From Schistosoma haematobium (Eukaryota > Platyhelminthes > Trematoda > Strigeidida > Schistosomatidae), in assembly GCF_000699445.3 (NCBI RefSeq), contig NC_067198.1:21098536-21162535 (forward strand): a DNA stretch of 64,000 nucleotides. Reading direction: 5' to 3'. Positions 12,998 to 27,000 of this stretch are shown here, in pieces. The notes beneath the pieces are model-generated. The model was not told where the DNA came from. It made no database searches and worked only from the letters and a program-made list of their open reading frames with translations. Both the position numbers and the translations under genes were made by a program. Positions within the stretch are counted from its first letter, which is position 1, and each line of letters begins with the position of its first letter.

Positions 12998-15042
12998 TTC
13001 TACCACTTACTACTTGCTATTATTATTATAAGTAGTATTAGTAGTAGTCGTGATCAAAGTTTGTAGCTTCTGTTTTACAGTTTAATATGATAAATTTTTT
13101 ATTAATATTTCAGTAGTCTTTGTAATGATGATTAACTGCTGAATATTGAGTGTAATTTTCTGAAAATACATAATTATTCGAAATTCTGAAGCGTGAAAAA
13201 TGATTGTTTACTTATTAAAAACACATTTTGATTTTTACAATCCTTAAAAATTCTTTGAATATAATTCTTTGTCCAATAAACACTATTATTTTATGCCCAT
13301 CAATGTTTCCAGATTATTTTCACACTCCCTTACATACTTAACTATCTATTTACTAATCATGCTTTTCTCTTCTCCATGCGCACCAGTTAGAAACTAGCAA
13401 ATGAGATAAGGGTTTTTGATTGGTTGATAAACTTACTAATTATTATGCGAAAATCGGATTAGCATAGAATATTAATAACATTGAAATTCCGGAATTCTAT
13501 GTCCCCTTTCATTCATTCTACTTTCCATTAAAAAATATGAGATCAGATAGACAAATAAAAGTGAAGGCAATGTTTTGTACTATTCTAGTAAATACAATTA
13601 TTTACTGAATAATGAATTTACAATAACAAGAGGTGGTTTATAGAAAATACAGCCCTATTGATTATTGGTTAACAGATACTGGTTAATATATATATATATA
13701 TCACATGATATGTATGAGCATATAAGAACTGTTTTGCAGATATACAATCAACTGGTTAAAATAGAAATTTGTATCTAATCAAAGTAGCATCATTTTAAAT
13801 AATGTCTTAAATGTTTACAATCAATAATTTCATTCCGGGAGATAAAATTAAAATTTCTGTTAAACTGGAAAAAAAAACAGAACTCAGTACAAAAGGTGTA
13901 GAAACTCTTAAAATTATGATTCAACTTTATGTATGAACTTTCAGAAAGATATACAGTAAGTATCCTTCTGAAGAGTTCATTGAATTTCAATTGAATATAT
14001 TAACTTTTGAAACACTGGGTTTATATTTATCATGTACCATTTTCTACAATCACGTAACTTATGTTGATACGTAATTAGCCCAAGTTCAATATAAATGAAT
14101 TTTAATAATATAGAATATTTCATGAAATATACTCCTTGAATGAAGAATATAACAGATCGTTTAGAATATTTCTAGTTAGACATTACACTTCATATTTTTA
14201 AATATGGTAATAATCCGATAATATTAAGTGAGATAACCAATCTTTGACTTCAAAATGAGCAGTAAACTTAGCGAGCTCTTTCGAAACGCATCTCCCAAAA
14301 TTCCTCTTCCTGGCTCTCTAAAAAATTACAGAAGTTCGCCAAAAGCTCAATCTCAGATCATCTAGTGAATTCCAGCCACACCGATTCGCCAGAAGCCTCC
14401 TTTAGAATTATACATACAGTCAGAACAGTTGGCTCAATAAGAATGCAAATGAAAAACGTATGTACAGTAGAGGCTATTGCTATCCACCAGTTTAAGCCTA
14501 ACCTTTGCTCACAAAAACAATATGTTCAATCCCCTTCATTTCTATCTTTCATAATTTATCATTTAGCACCTTTTTATTTCACTATAAAACACTATCTTAC
14601 CATATAAAACTGACTATAAATACGACTGTACAGCTTAAGTAAATGAGATCGTTAAAAAGAAAAAAATCTTCGCTGAATTGCCTTTCTTCTTTAAATTAAA
14701 ACTCGTTAAATTTTCAGTGAGAATTTTTCATCTACTGATTACTTGTTAACTTATAGGTGAATCAAGAAGAAAAAGGTGGCAAATACTAACTCATAGTTAA
14801 AATTTCATGCTTCGAATGAAATACCCAAAATATTTGGGTTTTTTTTAATAATCTCTAAAGTAACAAAATCTTTTCATCATATTTTTTAAGTCAATCAGTT
14901 TGTTTGGTTAAAGTAATTTTTATATATTTACTGTGGATTTATTTTTGTATATTTCTAAATAGTTTGAATAGCAGAGAACTTGACAAGTATCTATAGGTTT
15001 ATGACAAGAAACATATTTGTCCAATGACTGATTTTTATCATC
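12998..15042. other. Upstream flank of the LIM gene, no gene seen
   Basis: This is probably promoter and 5' UTR of the minus-strand LIM gene. A trinucleotide-like TAGTAGTAT tract lies at 13020-13045 and a short TA run at 13688-13701. No TATA element or first exon could be assigned. Confidence 0.4.
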
Positions 15043-15066
15043 TCTCATCATCCTCTCTCTCTCTCG
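15042..15066 (+). repeat. CT-rich microsatellite
   Basis: A short CTCTCT run just before the LTR-like repeat. Confidence 0.8.
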
Positions 15067-15077
15067 TGATATTTTAT

Positions 15078-15600
15078 TGACCCTATATTTTGATGCCACT
15101 TAGATCGGACGATAATGTTGTCAATGGACTCACCACTTTACTGTATCCCTTTGTCTGACTCCAATTAAATCGTATTATGATTGTCATCAGCTTATACATT
15201 CCAGCTACCCTCGTTTATAATTATCGACTTAAATCGAGTCGGTGAGTAACGGGGTTAAATAAGCCAAATACGAGAATAAAGTTTGAATACGTGAAATTCG
15301 TACACTTATTGATTTGGACAGACAATCAGGAAAACGAAGCTAAGGAAGCGAATGTAAACGAAATCACACAGAGCGGAGAGGGCGAGTGAACCAACCAGCG
15401 TGACTTAATATTTATAGTCAGACCAAAAATAAATTACAGACACATAAGTAATTAACACACATACTATCATATAAAAAGCAAGCGGGGTTAATAAGCGAAT
15501 GAGTGACAAGGTAAGAATGTGACTTGAGAAGAATGAATAGATTAGTCTGTCCAGAGGCTAGAATAACCTATATGGGCTTGGCATAGTACTAGCCCCTACA
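15078..15600 (+). mobile_element. Solo-LTR-like repeat, copy 1 (523 bp)
   Basis: It aligns end to end with 27547-28068. Shared blocks include TTAGATCGGACGAT, TAAGCGAATGAGTGACAAGG versus TAAGCGGATAATTAACAAGG, and AGAATGAATAGATT. It starts TG and ends CTACA. The flanking four bases (TTAT left, ATAT right) are only a near match, so this copy is older or its ends have decayed. No internal retrotransposon genes lie beside it. Confidence 0.72.
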
Positions 15601-18600
15601 ATATATAAACTCCGGTCGGGCGACTGATGAAATTTGTAGGAAAGATGCATTGAATGCTCAAATTCTCGATTATATGACATAATGAAAGAAAAGTAAGTTG
15701 CAATTCATCGGTAAATACTGTAATTTTATTAAAGAAGAAAATAATCCCAAATACTAAATAAAATGGAAATAAGACTAATAAGTAGTGTCAGCTGACTGTA
15801 AAATGAACTCTTAGGCAATAGTTTTTACACTATTGATATTTTTGTGTTAAATTATTTTTGTACGGTTTGAATTAGAAAAAGTAACTTGATTAGTTGGGAA
15901 AAAAATAAAGCACCATTGTTTATCATTACATGTGTCAAAAAATTGTTAACTACAATTTCAAATTTAGAAATACATTTTTAAGAGTGGGACGTTGCCTCAG
16001 TGATTAAGACAGCCCACTACTAGCCACAATACCCCCGATCATAAACCTACAGCCTATCCACTACTACGGCTTAGCCGGTAAGATGGTACTAACAGCCAGC
16101 ATACATAGAATATGACTCAAAGTCAAGTGTATAAATATGTACCAGGTAAATATTTCAATAAGAATAAGAATGTGTGAGTTCCCAGTGTCTAATATTAAAA
16201 AAATACGGAATAATCTTGAACAGTCTAAACCACAACTGTTCACTGATCATTCTAGTTAACTTTACTAAACGTACATTAAAATGTTGCTTGAAAAATTGAA
16301 ATAATGAGAAATTTCAAGTGCTACTGAGTCTCGAACTACTAAATTGCTAAAGCCTTTGCAACGCACAAGTTTTGCTTGGTGCTCCTTTTGAGACAATGGA
16401 TTTGACTGTATAGATTATTTTGAACAATAATTCTCGTGGAGCAAAATGATCAGAACTGACATGTTCTTATATTTATTTACTGATTGTTTCTCATTCTAGT
16501 CTTAAAAGCGACTACATGTAATGATCTGAGGTGCATTCAGAAAGAATCCGTTTTGTGTGGTCATTGTAACCTGCCCCATAAGAGCAGGTAAACTTAGAGG
16601 TTCATATTAATGTTGTCCAAATAAATTTACACTCAACACTTCTATGAATAATAAACTGTCTAGGGAAGACAATATAGAGTTTCTCAGATGTTTCAAAATT
16701 GAGTTTCTCAGGGCTTCTGCAAAAGCATCATCTTCTAATTCGATACCCATGTAATGTTTTCTTTTGGACTATCAGTGACCTGTCAAGTTGTAGTTTTTAT
16801 CACAGGTTTACAGCAGTGAATCTTGATAGATTATCATTTCCGATGAGTATTTATTAGAGTTAAAGAAGTTAATCTTAAGTTGTGCCACTGGAGCGTCCCT
16901 TTTTCTGCCCAATGTTTTGAATTCTTCCTCAGTGATACAGTAGATTATTTTCATCATTCTTCAAAAAGTAATAATAGCACTTATGTAGTGTCATAGATTC
17001 GATTTATTACGCCAATGCACTATAATATGGTTTCAATTAAGTAGTTATCAGCATGCTATGATTTTAATCATGCGACTGATAGTTATGCATAAAAATCAAA
17101 TCTATGGTCCGAAGCTTCCTTGTGAATGTATGAATATAAAAAAACAAACGAAAATGATCAGTAGAGCCCATTTATTTCTAGTTAAATAAAGCTTTGATAC
17201 AAAAAGTACCTGATACAAAGTTAGCATGGTTAGACTTTATTTTAAATATTTATACAACTGTAAAATAAATGCTTTTATTGTCCATTTTCCAGTCAATAAT
17301 CTTGAAATTTGACAGAGAAGTTTACTTCTTGTCTTCTATATCTTTACCGTATATAATAAAATTAACTTGTTTTCTTAATGAATTTTGATCTTCTCAGTTA
17401 GGTTAATAACAGTGGCATCTTGTAATCAGTGTAATCATTACTTGATGTAGAAATTCTATCATCAAAGTATTATGTCATTGCTTATGAATGTAAATTAATA
17501 TTTTATATGCAGCTGATATTGTTTTATTTAACGTAATCCGATTTAATTCTCGATGAAGCCAACATCACACCTACATGCGTTTAAATTCACGGCGCACCGT
17601 AGTCGAGATAACCACATTGTACTAAACATATGCTACTGAATAAAACTACAACTACCATTATCAGATATAGTTCTCCCATTCAAAAATCAGTTAAAATTAC
17701 TTTATCAAATAAACCTTTCTTGATTTATTTACCACGGTAATCCTTTCTGCACTTTGATATCAACGATCAGGACTTCCACATGAGACTTCAGATGACAGAA
17801 TGTCTTAGTAACTAGTGAACTTTTACTGCGATAACAAAATATTTTACCACATGAATAGTATTTTCCATATCAAGCGAACTGTTAATTATCTGAATAATCA
17901 TTTTGATAGAATATTTAAAATTCCTGAAGTTGTCAAATAACTTTCAAAGACCTATACAAAAGGCTACATATTAGAATACTCTATCCCACTGAAAAATTGT
18001 TAACATTACTTATTTATTAATTATTTAGGGGTTAATTAATAAGTCACAGGTTCAAATGATTGACTGCTTAATTCGATTTGAGCAACAGGTTAGTATCAAT
18101 AACATACATATACACCAAAAGTATAACTAAAAGCTATACACACATGTACCTGTACTGCCTAATAATATCAATTGTAAGCCCAAAATATTATTTCTTGAAA
18201 CAGTCTGTCTCATCAAGAAGGTTTAGGATTATTAATGAAACTGAAGAATCTCTCCACAAGTAAAAGATATTTGAACAGTTCTCAGAAAACTTTTATGAAG
18301 ATGGTTTTGCATATAAGAATGTTAGTATAAGGATGATGGGGAACCAATATATTGAAGAAGCTTCTGAATAAATTACTGAGTCTAGGTCTAATCTAAATGA
18401 ATTTAAGGTTGATTCATTTTGATAACTACTGAGTCGGGTAATGTCTCTTGAGATTGAGTTTTTTGTGTGCACCGATCCTGAGAGGAATATTTAATTTTTC
18501 AAATTTGTTTTCATTTGTCAATTACGAGAGCTGTACTGTTGAGCTAAATTCTCTACTGTGATCATTTTATGAACCTGTATTCCTGAGTAAATACGACTGA

Positions 18601-21012
18601 AGCCATATTACAATGTTAACTTTTGCGCATAATCATAACAAGCTAATTCGAGGTTTTGGAAACCTCTAGGAAAGATGCGAGTTATTAATGACATCTGAGT
18701 TTGACCAATATGATTATGAAAGAAAATCATTATAATAAATTCTGGAATTTACCAAATGCGCTAATTAGCTGAACACATTCCCGATATTATTTGGTTTCTG
18801 TGATACTATGAAGCATAGTTATTAGCATTTCCAAACGACATGACTATTTTTGGCCGAATGAAATCACTGTTTGGTTAACTTGACTACTTTATACACGCCA
18901 ATATGACATATTTCTCGACTAGCTAGTGTGTAAACATTATTTCTTTACTATGCTGTAATTAGTGTGATACATGTTACCTAGTTAAAAGAACTACACCAGA
19001 ATTTCCGGCGACGTTTTTGAAGTAATTTCGAAAAACGTAAAATCTGAAACTAAATCAGTGCGTGAAACAATTAACACTTCTAAATAACCGTACATATAGT
19101 TGCAAATAACATTTAATTATCAATTCTAATGATAATTGCCTAATGAACAGTCATCATTCAATGCATGCCAAAAAACCTTCCTGAGTTATTGAGCCAACAA
19201 TCAGTTGTATTTCATAAGTTTTGCAATAATTGAGTATGTGTTGACAAAATACATCTTGTTTATCCTTTTGGAAAGGAAATTAGATTTAACAAACATCAAC
19301 CATTCATCAAATTAAGGTTATCATAAATCTAGAAAAAATTTGTCTGTCATTTTCCTTCCTTACTGTATACATTTACTTATTTTTCAGCAATACTATTATG
19401 ATTCATAATTTAGTAAACATACACATGTACCGGAAAGTCATTTTCGGTAAATGTGGATAATTTGTTAAACAAAAGTGAAATTAGTCATAACTTGTCCATT
19501 TTGTAGAATAAGAAACTTGGCCAACTGGAAGAAGAAAACGATCATATTGACTGTTCTTACTATTCCAACTGCTTATACATTTGCATTATTCACAACCTAA
19601 TTTTTTGTGATTATTATCGCTAATAATGTACATTCCTTAAAAAGAAAATCTACTTATTATTTTCTGAATTTTTTACTACCAAGAAAGATGACAGCGACAG
19701 TTTCGGACTGAAATGATCAACAATTACATCTCACACTTAACAACTAAGTGAAAAGAACTTGAGTCATTCAGGAATTATGAGTTGTAGATATACCTAACAA
19801 AAAATCACTGAAAGCCATAAAATCTTGATTCAAACATTTGAAGTTTTACTTATTTTTTGAAGGAGTTTACTTAAAATGTAGAATAACAGTACACCGACTA
19901 TCAAAGTAAGTTTTAAAAACTATATTTGAAGAAACATATTATGTTGGATATAGTGAAGTTTATTTTTGTCCTCATATCGAATCCTAGATTAGTGAGAAAA
20001 TTCAATATACTTTATAATTTAATTGGAAATAATTAAGTTTTATGGTCAGATCAATATTTACTGTCTCAATAAAGAATAGGTAGAAATATATGTGTTCTTT
20101 TAGTTATCAGTAGACTCCAAGATGTAAATAAAACAATTTGGTGGTGACACACCCTTTAATTGGCTATTGAAATTTCATAAATGTACTGACGAAATTTGGA
20201 AGTTTGAATGGTTATCTTTGACCATTCTAGTTCCAAAGATCCCTTTAGGACCCATCAAAACTAGGTAGGATCTCACTTATAATTTTTTGAAATATATAAA
20301 TAAAAGATTAGGGAATAAAGACGACGAAATCGTGATTCTTAATCGCGAAACACGCAATATCAAATGAAGATAGGAATTCTCAACCTGGGAGTTATAATAC
20401 CCTATTGATACCTTTTGTTTAAATCCACTTAATAATCATAAAAACATGATACTGTAACCATTACCAAACCACATGAAATACATACACGATGCATTTCATT
20501 CTACTGAAATTGTTAACAGTATTTTATGTTTACACTCAACTACACTACATATACAAAAATACTGGCCAGTCCTACCAACCAATCAGTTTTGATAAACACA
20601 TTGGTACTAAACAGGATAGCTGTTAATTAATGTCGAAACAATTGGATTGTAATCATTAGATTGCACAATTGGATAATATCCTGAATATCAAGGCCTAAAT
20701 ACCTTGAAGAGTATCAACAGTTTCTAACGATAATTGCACGAAATCGAACATGATTAACAGGTTTCGTTATAAAAAAAAGAAGACAATCAAAAATATCGAT
20801 ATTGTTAGTGTAAATAAATCTCTTTTATATTTACAACTAGTGGTTAGAATAATACACGCTGTGAGTGAAATTAAGAAAAGCAAGAAGGATAATACTGGAT
20901 ATTTATATATATACACTAGACTAAAGATAAAAATATATAATATAACAACAGAAGGATTCGGCGAAGGAAATTAAAAGGCTTCTACAAAGAAAAGTAAATA
21001 AAAAAACGAAGT
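15601..21012. other. Intergenic stretch downstream of NCBP3, no gene seen
   Basis: No exon-like segment was recognised. A tRNA-like repeat scrap lies near 15988-16090 (CCTCAGTGATTAAG then CTTAGCCGGTAAGA). Open frames at 18078-18263 and 20750-20974 are short, AT-driven and unsupported. The right end should hold the NCBP3 3' UTR. Confidence 0.4.
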
Positions 21013-24000
21013 TTAGCCCAAGCGTTGCCAAATATTTGGTTTACGTGATTTAATTGGACGATTTCCAGGAACACCAAGACGTTCTGAAACAGACCTAAAT
21101 AAACGAAAAACAAGCCCAATACAGATACACTAATAACTAAAACAACTTAGTATATAATAGGATCGGTACCTACGATACACGAACATCATAAAAGAAAAAA
21201 ACATGCAGGTAAGGGTCTATGCAGAACTATACAACCTGTATAAATCCAGAAGACGATATAGGACGGTTAAAAAATCTAGATTCATTTCTTCAATGTAATT
21301 TGATACATTCGATTATCGACCCACAGATTAGGAGTTATATCATTCAAGAACTAAAAATAATCACTAACGATTTAAAAAATGAACTAAGTAGATTTACTAT
21401 GTTGAATTTAACATTCATTCAGAATGACAACCGAAATAATGACATGATTTAAAGCAGTCAATACAAAATTCGCACCAGTAAAATTAGACTGTTCAAAGTA
21501 AAGTATTAAAATTACCGAGGTCTTCCGGAGTTGGATTCTATATCTGCAACCATGCTCATTGACGCCAACAAACGCCTGGTTCTGAGGGCATTTTCGTCCT
21601 CAACTAAATTAATACCATCATTAACATCGGTATCAGGCATTAATGTTACTGTTGCAATGCTACGAGGATAATGACGATTAGCAGGTTTGACACGACTAGA
21701 GCCACTTGAGCGCAGGGATGGTTTAGAGTCACCAGACAATGCACTCCCCCATGGTTCCCGTGGATCTAAAACTACAATCGTCCCAGGTTCTGGAGTTTCA
21801 AATATATCATCCTCATCTTCGTCATCGTCTTCATTCGTCAACCAGCGATTTGGTATTGGACCGCGATCTCGACGAGGCCATTTGTGAGGCTGTCGTCGAG
21901 GTTTAGGTACAGGAAACTCTAGAACAAGTGGATTTTGTGGATACAAATGACAGAGAACATTTTAAATATCGTCTTGTAAAGTTACACTAACATCAATTAT
22001 GGAATAAAATACAGGAGAGACGGTTTGGTATTCAAACAATGCACTAGCATATGATGTGAATAATGAATAAACTAGAAACTAAACAATCCAACAAACGACA
22101 GGCGTTGAAAGGTAGCTTACAATAAACAGTTTAGCCGGCACACTTTTATGGCCCATATATTTTCAATATCCATCGCGAACACCAATAAACCAAACAATAC
22201 AAATATCATAATGTGTAATATTACGTATTTTATATTAAAACAACAACTGAAAATGCTACATAAACTTTGACAGTTATACTAGGATGAAGCTAGAAGATTA
22301 TTGACTTCTCGTGATACGTTTGTTTATTTCAATAGGTGAGGACTAATAGACGCTCAGAACTAAGCACAAACAGAGAGAAAATATCGGTTCAATAAGGTAC
22401 AACGAATACTAACTATATTAGTCAATCAAATTAAGTCACTGAAAGGAGTACCAAAGAAGTACATTAACCTTGTAAGGGCTCTCTACTCGAACACAACTGG
22501 TCGAGTGAGAGCTTATGGCGAACTGTCATCAGAATTGATTACCTCAAGTGGTGTTCGTCAGGGCTGTCCACTCTCTCCATTCTTGTTCAACTTTGTGGTC
22601 GACGTACTTTTAGAGGTAACACTCTCCTCATCTAAATTTCCAGGGGTTGAACTTCTACCGGGAGATTCACTTGTTGACTTGGAATATGCTGATGACATAG
22701 TTCTATTTGGTGAAGACGCTGACAAAATGCAGAGTCTTCTGACCACTCTAAGCAACAATCCAAGCATATTCGGGATGCGATTCTCTCCCTCGAAATGCAA
22801 AATGTTGCTTCAGGATTTGGTTACATCGACACCCGAACTAGTGATAGGGAGTGAAGTAGTTGAGTGTGTCGACCGCTTCACTTATCTTGGAAGTCTCATC
22901 AGCCCTTGTGGTTTAGTGTGTGACGAAATCTCAGCACGGATACAGAAGGCTCGACTAGCTTTTGCCAACTTGCGTCATTTATGGAGTAGGCGAGATATCC
23001 GTCTATCAACCAAAGGACGTGTTTACTGCGCAGCAGTTCGTTCCGTCCTACTTTATGGCAGTGAAACATGGCCGGTAAGAATAGAGGATATCCATAGGCT
23101 ACTAGTATTTGATCATAGTTGTCTTCGAAATATTGCTCGTATATCATGGGACCATCGAGTAAGTAATACAGTTGTTAGGAAACGGGTACTAGGTAAGGAT
23201 GGCAAATCAATTGATGAAGTAGTGAAACTTCATCAGTTGAGATGGCTGGGACACGTGTTACATATGCCCAGCCACCGACTGCCTCGATGTGCGATGTCCA
23301 GTGGTATAGGAGTAGGTTGGATGAAAGCTAGGGGCGGTCAGACCAAAACATGGCCCAAGTCCATGAAGTCAGTGACAAGTGGACTGATTCATGTTTGTAG
23401 GTGTAGACTACCTGGTTGGGGACCGCGAGATGATAGCAACCGATGGTTAGAGACCCTGAATGACATGGCTCAAAATCGTTTGCAATGGCGCAGGTGCATC
23501 CACTCTTTGTGTTCTCCCAAATTCTAATCTTCTGAATTCTTCATGTCCCTTTCTTTCTTCTCTTTCCAAATTTATTTCACTGGGTTATAATCCTTGAATA
23601 ACATCTTCAAACCCTAATTTTTCTGATTACAGCTTATAATTTTACTACATCTAGCACTACGGGATTTGAATCGACCACTGCATCTTTGTGCTAATGTGGT
23701 GTGGCAACTCGAACTGATGTACGTACGTACGAAGTTCTACGTTGTTACTGACTGACTGACTGACAATAAAAATTGAGTAACGAAAGTGTAATCGTAAAGC
23801 ACTCAGTTTCCAACCATGAGACACCAAGTTTAAACCTAGTACCACCTACTTCGGTTTGGACAATCGAGTACCATCACTACTCTTTCACGAGCAAAAGAGT
23901 GGTTTAAAAGTAATTAATTAGATAACTAGACCAATTGGGTACCCAGTAATTTTATGGGACAAGACAAGTTACTCATGAGTAGCATTACTAAGTAGCACTA

Positions 24001-27000
24001 AATAAACTTCGCCCCCAGTCGCCATTTTTCACGGACAGTTGGATTAAAACAAGTAAAACCTCTAGACAGCAATCCTGTATAACTTGGTTATTACATAAAT
24101 AGACAACTATATGTAATTATTTATTTCTAGACACAAGAGCACAATTTAGCTGTGATACCTTGCCTTCTGAAATTAAACTCATTTGCAGAGGCCATAGTTA
24201 AGTTTTTTTTAATTTTTAGATGGAAATGAGTATCAAATTCCTAAAAATTAGTTGTGAAAACGAACGTCAGATCAGTTCAGTCGGATTTTCGCTCTTGTAT
24301 TAAAAAATCAGTTGTTTGAAATAACGGCTAAATTTACAATTACCTGAAAGCTCGTATACGAACATGATTAAAATTTCAGATTACTAAACAGATTCAGTGA
24401 CTATAAGCATCAAACTAGGCTGAATAATGATATACGAAAATATGATCAGCTATAGAATTAGTGGGAATATCATTAATGGAGTACAGAAATGATGCCAATG
24501 ACTCCATTTTGTTTTTACCTAGACACATATTTTGCATGTGGTGGAGGATTCCTTTACGCGCAGTAATAACTCGGCAAACATGTTTATGTACTATTATAAG
24601 CAAAGATGGATGATGGCTAGCGGTGTAATCCAGGACGCACATTTCGTTTTATTTGGATGTACCTGTTTATGTACCACAAAACTGAAAGACATTAGGAAAG
24701 TAAGAAAGATTACCAAGCCACTTATTAAAAAGCGGATGAATTGGCATCAGAACAAGATTAGAAATTGAGAAGTAATACCATAACACTAAAATACATTATG
24801 AAAAGCCAAATAATCGAAGTTGATAATGTATTGTGTATATCACTACCTTATACCAAACAGTATCTCGTTTCTATCACTTACACAGAGGTAATATGTTATT
24901 GGTAGTGATAAAAACAAGATTGTAATCATATGTAACACCCATTCAGTTAGATAAACGCAATAACTTTGAAATTGGTTTTTACTTATCAACATCATAAGTA
25001 TATGACAAAATATGTTTCAAATTGAATTTTTTGAAAGTAGATGAGGTCCTACTGAGCGTCAATAATGAATAATTCAATGTACTTTATGGTAATCTACAGA
25101 TAAAGTAAGATGTAATAAAGGTATAAATTATATTTCACAAGTATCGTATGACCAATCTGGTATTCAATTAAATATGATATTGAATTGTGTATGGTACACA
25201 TGAACCAAATGAAGTACTGTGGTATTCGTCATACATATAATTATAGATATGAAATATTGAACACATATATGGAATTTTTCTGACTAGATGCTAAATTCCA
25301 AAATACTACCAATATATGTGTGAGGGTCTATTTTATTATTATTATTTTTTATTGTTATTAATGGCTTTATTCAATATTATATTTTGGTGCAAAATAGAAT
25401 TCTGTATGTATAGATAGAAATCCTATGCCCTTAACACAGTAAAGCCAAACGAGTTGGATAACTTGCAAGATAAATCCGGGATCAGTACGCAGGAGGAATT
25501 GTTAAAAAAATAAACTGCTGACGATTTCAGGCCCAATCCAAAATTGAATTCAAGTACATTAATTAGTCGAATTTTAACCTGGACTTGGTGAGCTAGACGT
25601 TTCTCACGTAAATTCAATATAAGCTGATGCATTTTCGTCGCTATACATGGTTCTTTGGAACGTACCTTATTCCCAGCTCATTCTTGTCCTGATATAAGTT
25701 AAGTCTAGTGAAGTGTAGTCGTTAAAGTGTACTGGGGAAGGAAGAACGCAACGGAAACGGAAGACATAATTTCGAATACTGACCCATCAACTCCCTGCAC
25801 AAATTCACATAGCATATTGATAAGAAAAAAAAGAAACACTTTGCGATCTTACCGCTAGCATTTCGACGCTGTCTTGTGTTAGACTTTGTAGTATATTTGG
25901 GAAATATTGCGGGATGAGCTACTTGATTTGACTCGTCATACAGATTATCGTAAACAATAAGTGGGCGCTCAGGTGCAGGTGCTTGAGAAGCCGAATTCCA
26001 TATATTGTAGTTACTATTACCAACGATTTGACTAACTACTGAATCGGGATCATCATAAGCGTTGGCAACCAGCTCGGCGAATTGTGCAGATAAACTTTCA
26101 ATATGACGCGAGTCACCGTTAGGATCGTTGCTGGATTTAATTCGCGATATCCGAACACGACGTCTGTATGAACGACTTAAAATACCAGTCATTCCACCAT
26201 AATTAGGGTTACCAAAACGGCGGTAATAAACACTTCGACGTTCTGCCCCAGGTAGTTTTACATCCGCTGAAAAGGCAAAACAGAACAAACGGCGTTAGAT
26301 CTCAAACACTTGCATGCACTTGATAAGAAGGATTAACTTGATATCCCTCATGTAGAGTAGAAACCCACTGTTGAATGATATAAACTAACTTTAGATAATA
26401 CTACATCCGAAAATTTGAGTAACATTTGTTATCCAATTTTTACACACTTTTTAAACGAACACAAACAAGCTTTATTAACCTTAAAGGTGAACATTTGAGT
26501 CACTTTGTATGACCTCATTCCAACGCTCATTTGTTGATTTCCTCAATCGGTATACGTTACAAAATGCAATCAACTGAACCGATCCACCATTATATGATGT
26601 AATATTCCTCAACTTATCTACCACCCTGAAATGCCCTGGTACGGCCGAGAGTGGAGAGAGTCAGCCCTCCCTCTCGAAATACTATCACATGGCCACGTGA
26701 ATACAACCACTTCCAGGGAAGTCCTATTCACTGCCTTCTCGCGACGCGGGTGTTGTTTACGAAATTGAGAGAACGAAAAGCGAATGTCCGGCGCTTTAAC
26801 CGGGTTGGTGGACACGGGGGGTTAACCTAGAGGGGTTGGACAACCCTGATTCCAAACCAATTGTGTACATGGGCCCCAGGACTCTGAGGGAACAAACGGT
26901 GCGTGTATGAACCACTTATTGGTCACTGGATACCATGGGACTGCATCTCCTGACGTTGCCCCACTGCCTTGTGGGTCAGACCTTTAGGTCGAAGGCTCCG

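Noticed and set aside
14365..14607. 80-codon plus-strand frame upstream of the LIM gene
   Set aside because: No homology signal, no splice-site context and composition like the surrounding AT-rich sequence.
21687..21887. Frame with a Ser run on the plus strand
   Set aside because: Antisense of the acidic Asp/Glu run in NCBP3 exon 5.
25423..25632. 69-codon minus-strand frame in the NCBP3 intron, considered as an extra exon
   Set aside because: Exons 26266-25853 and 21918-21516 already join in phase, and the sequence has no recognisable NCBP3 or other family signal.
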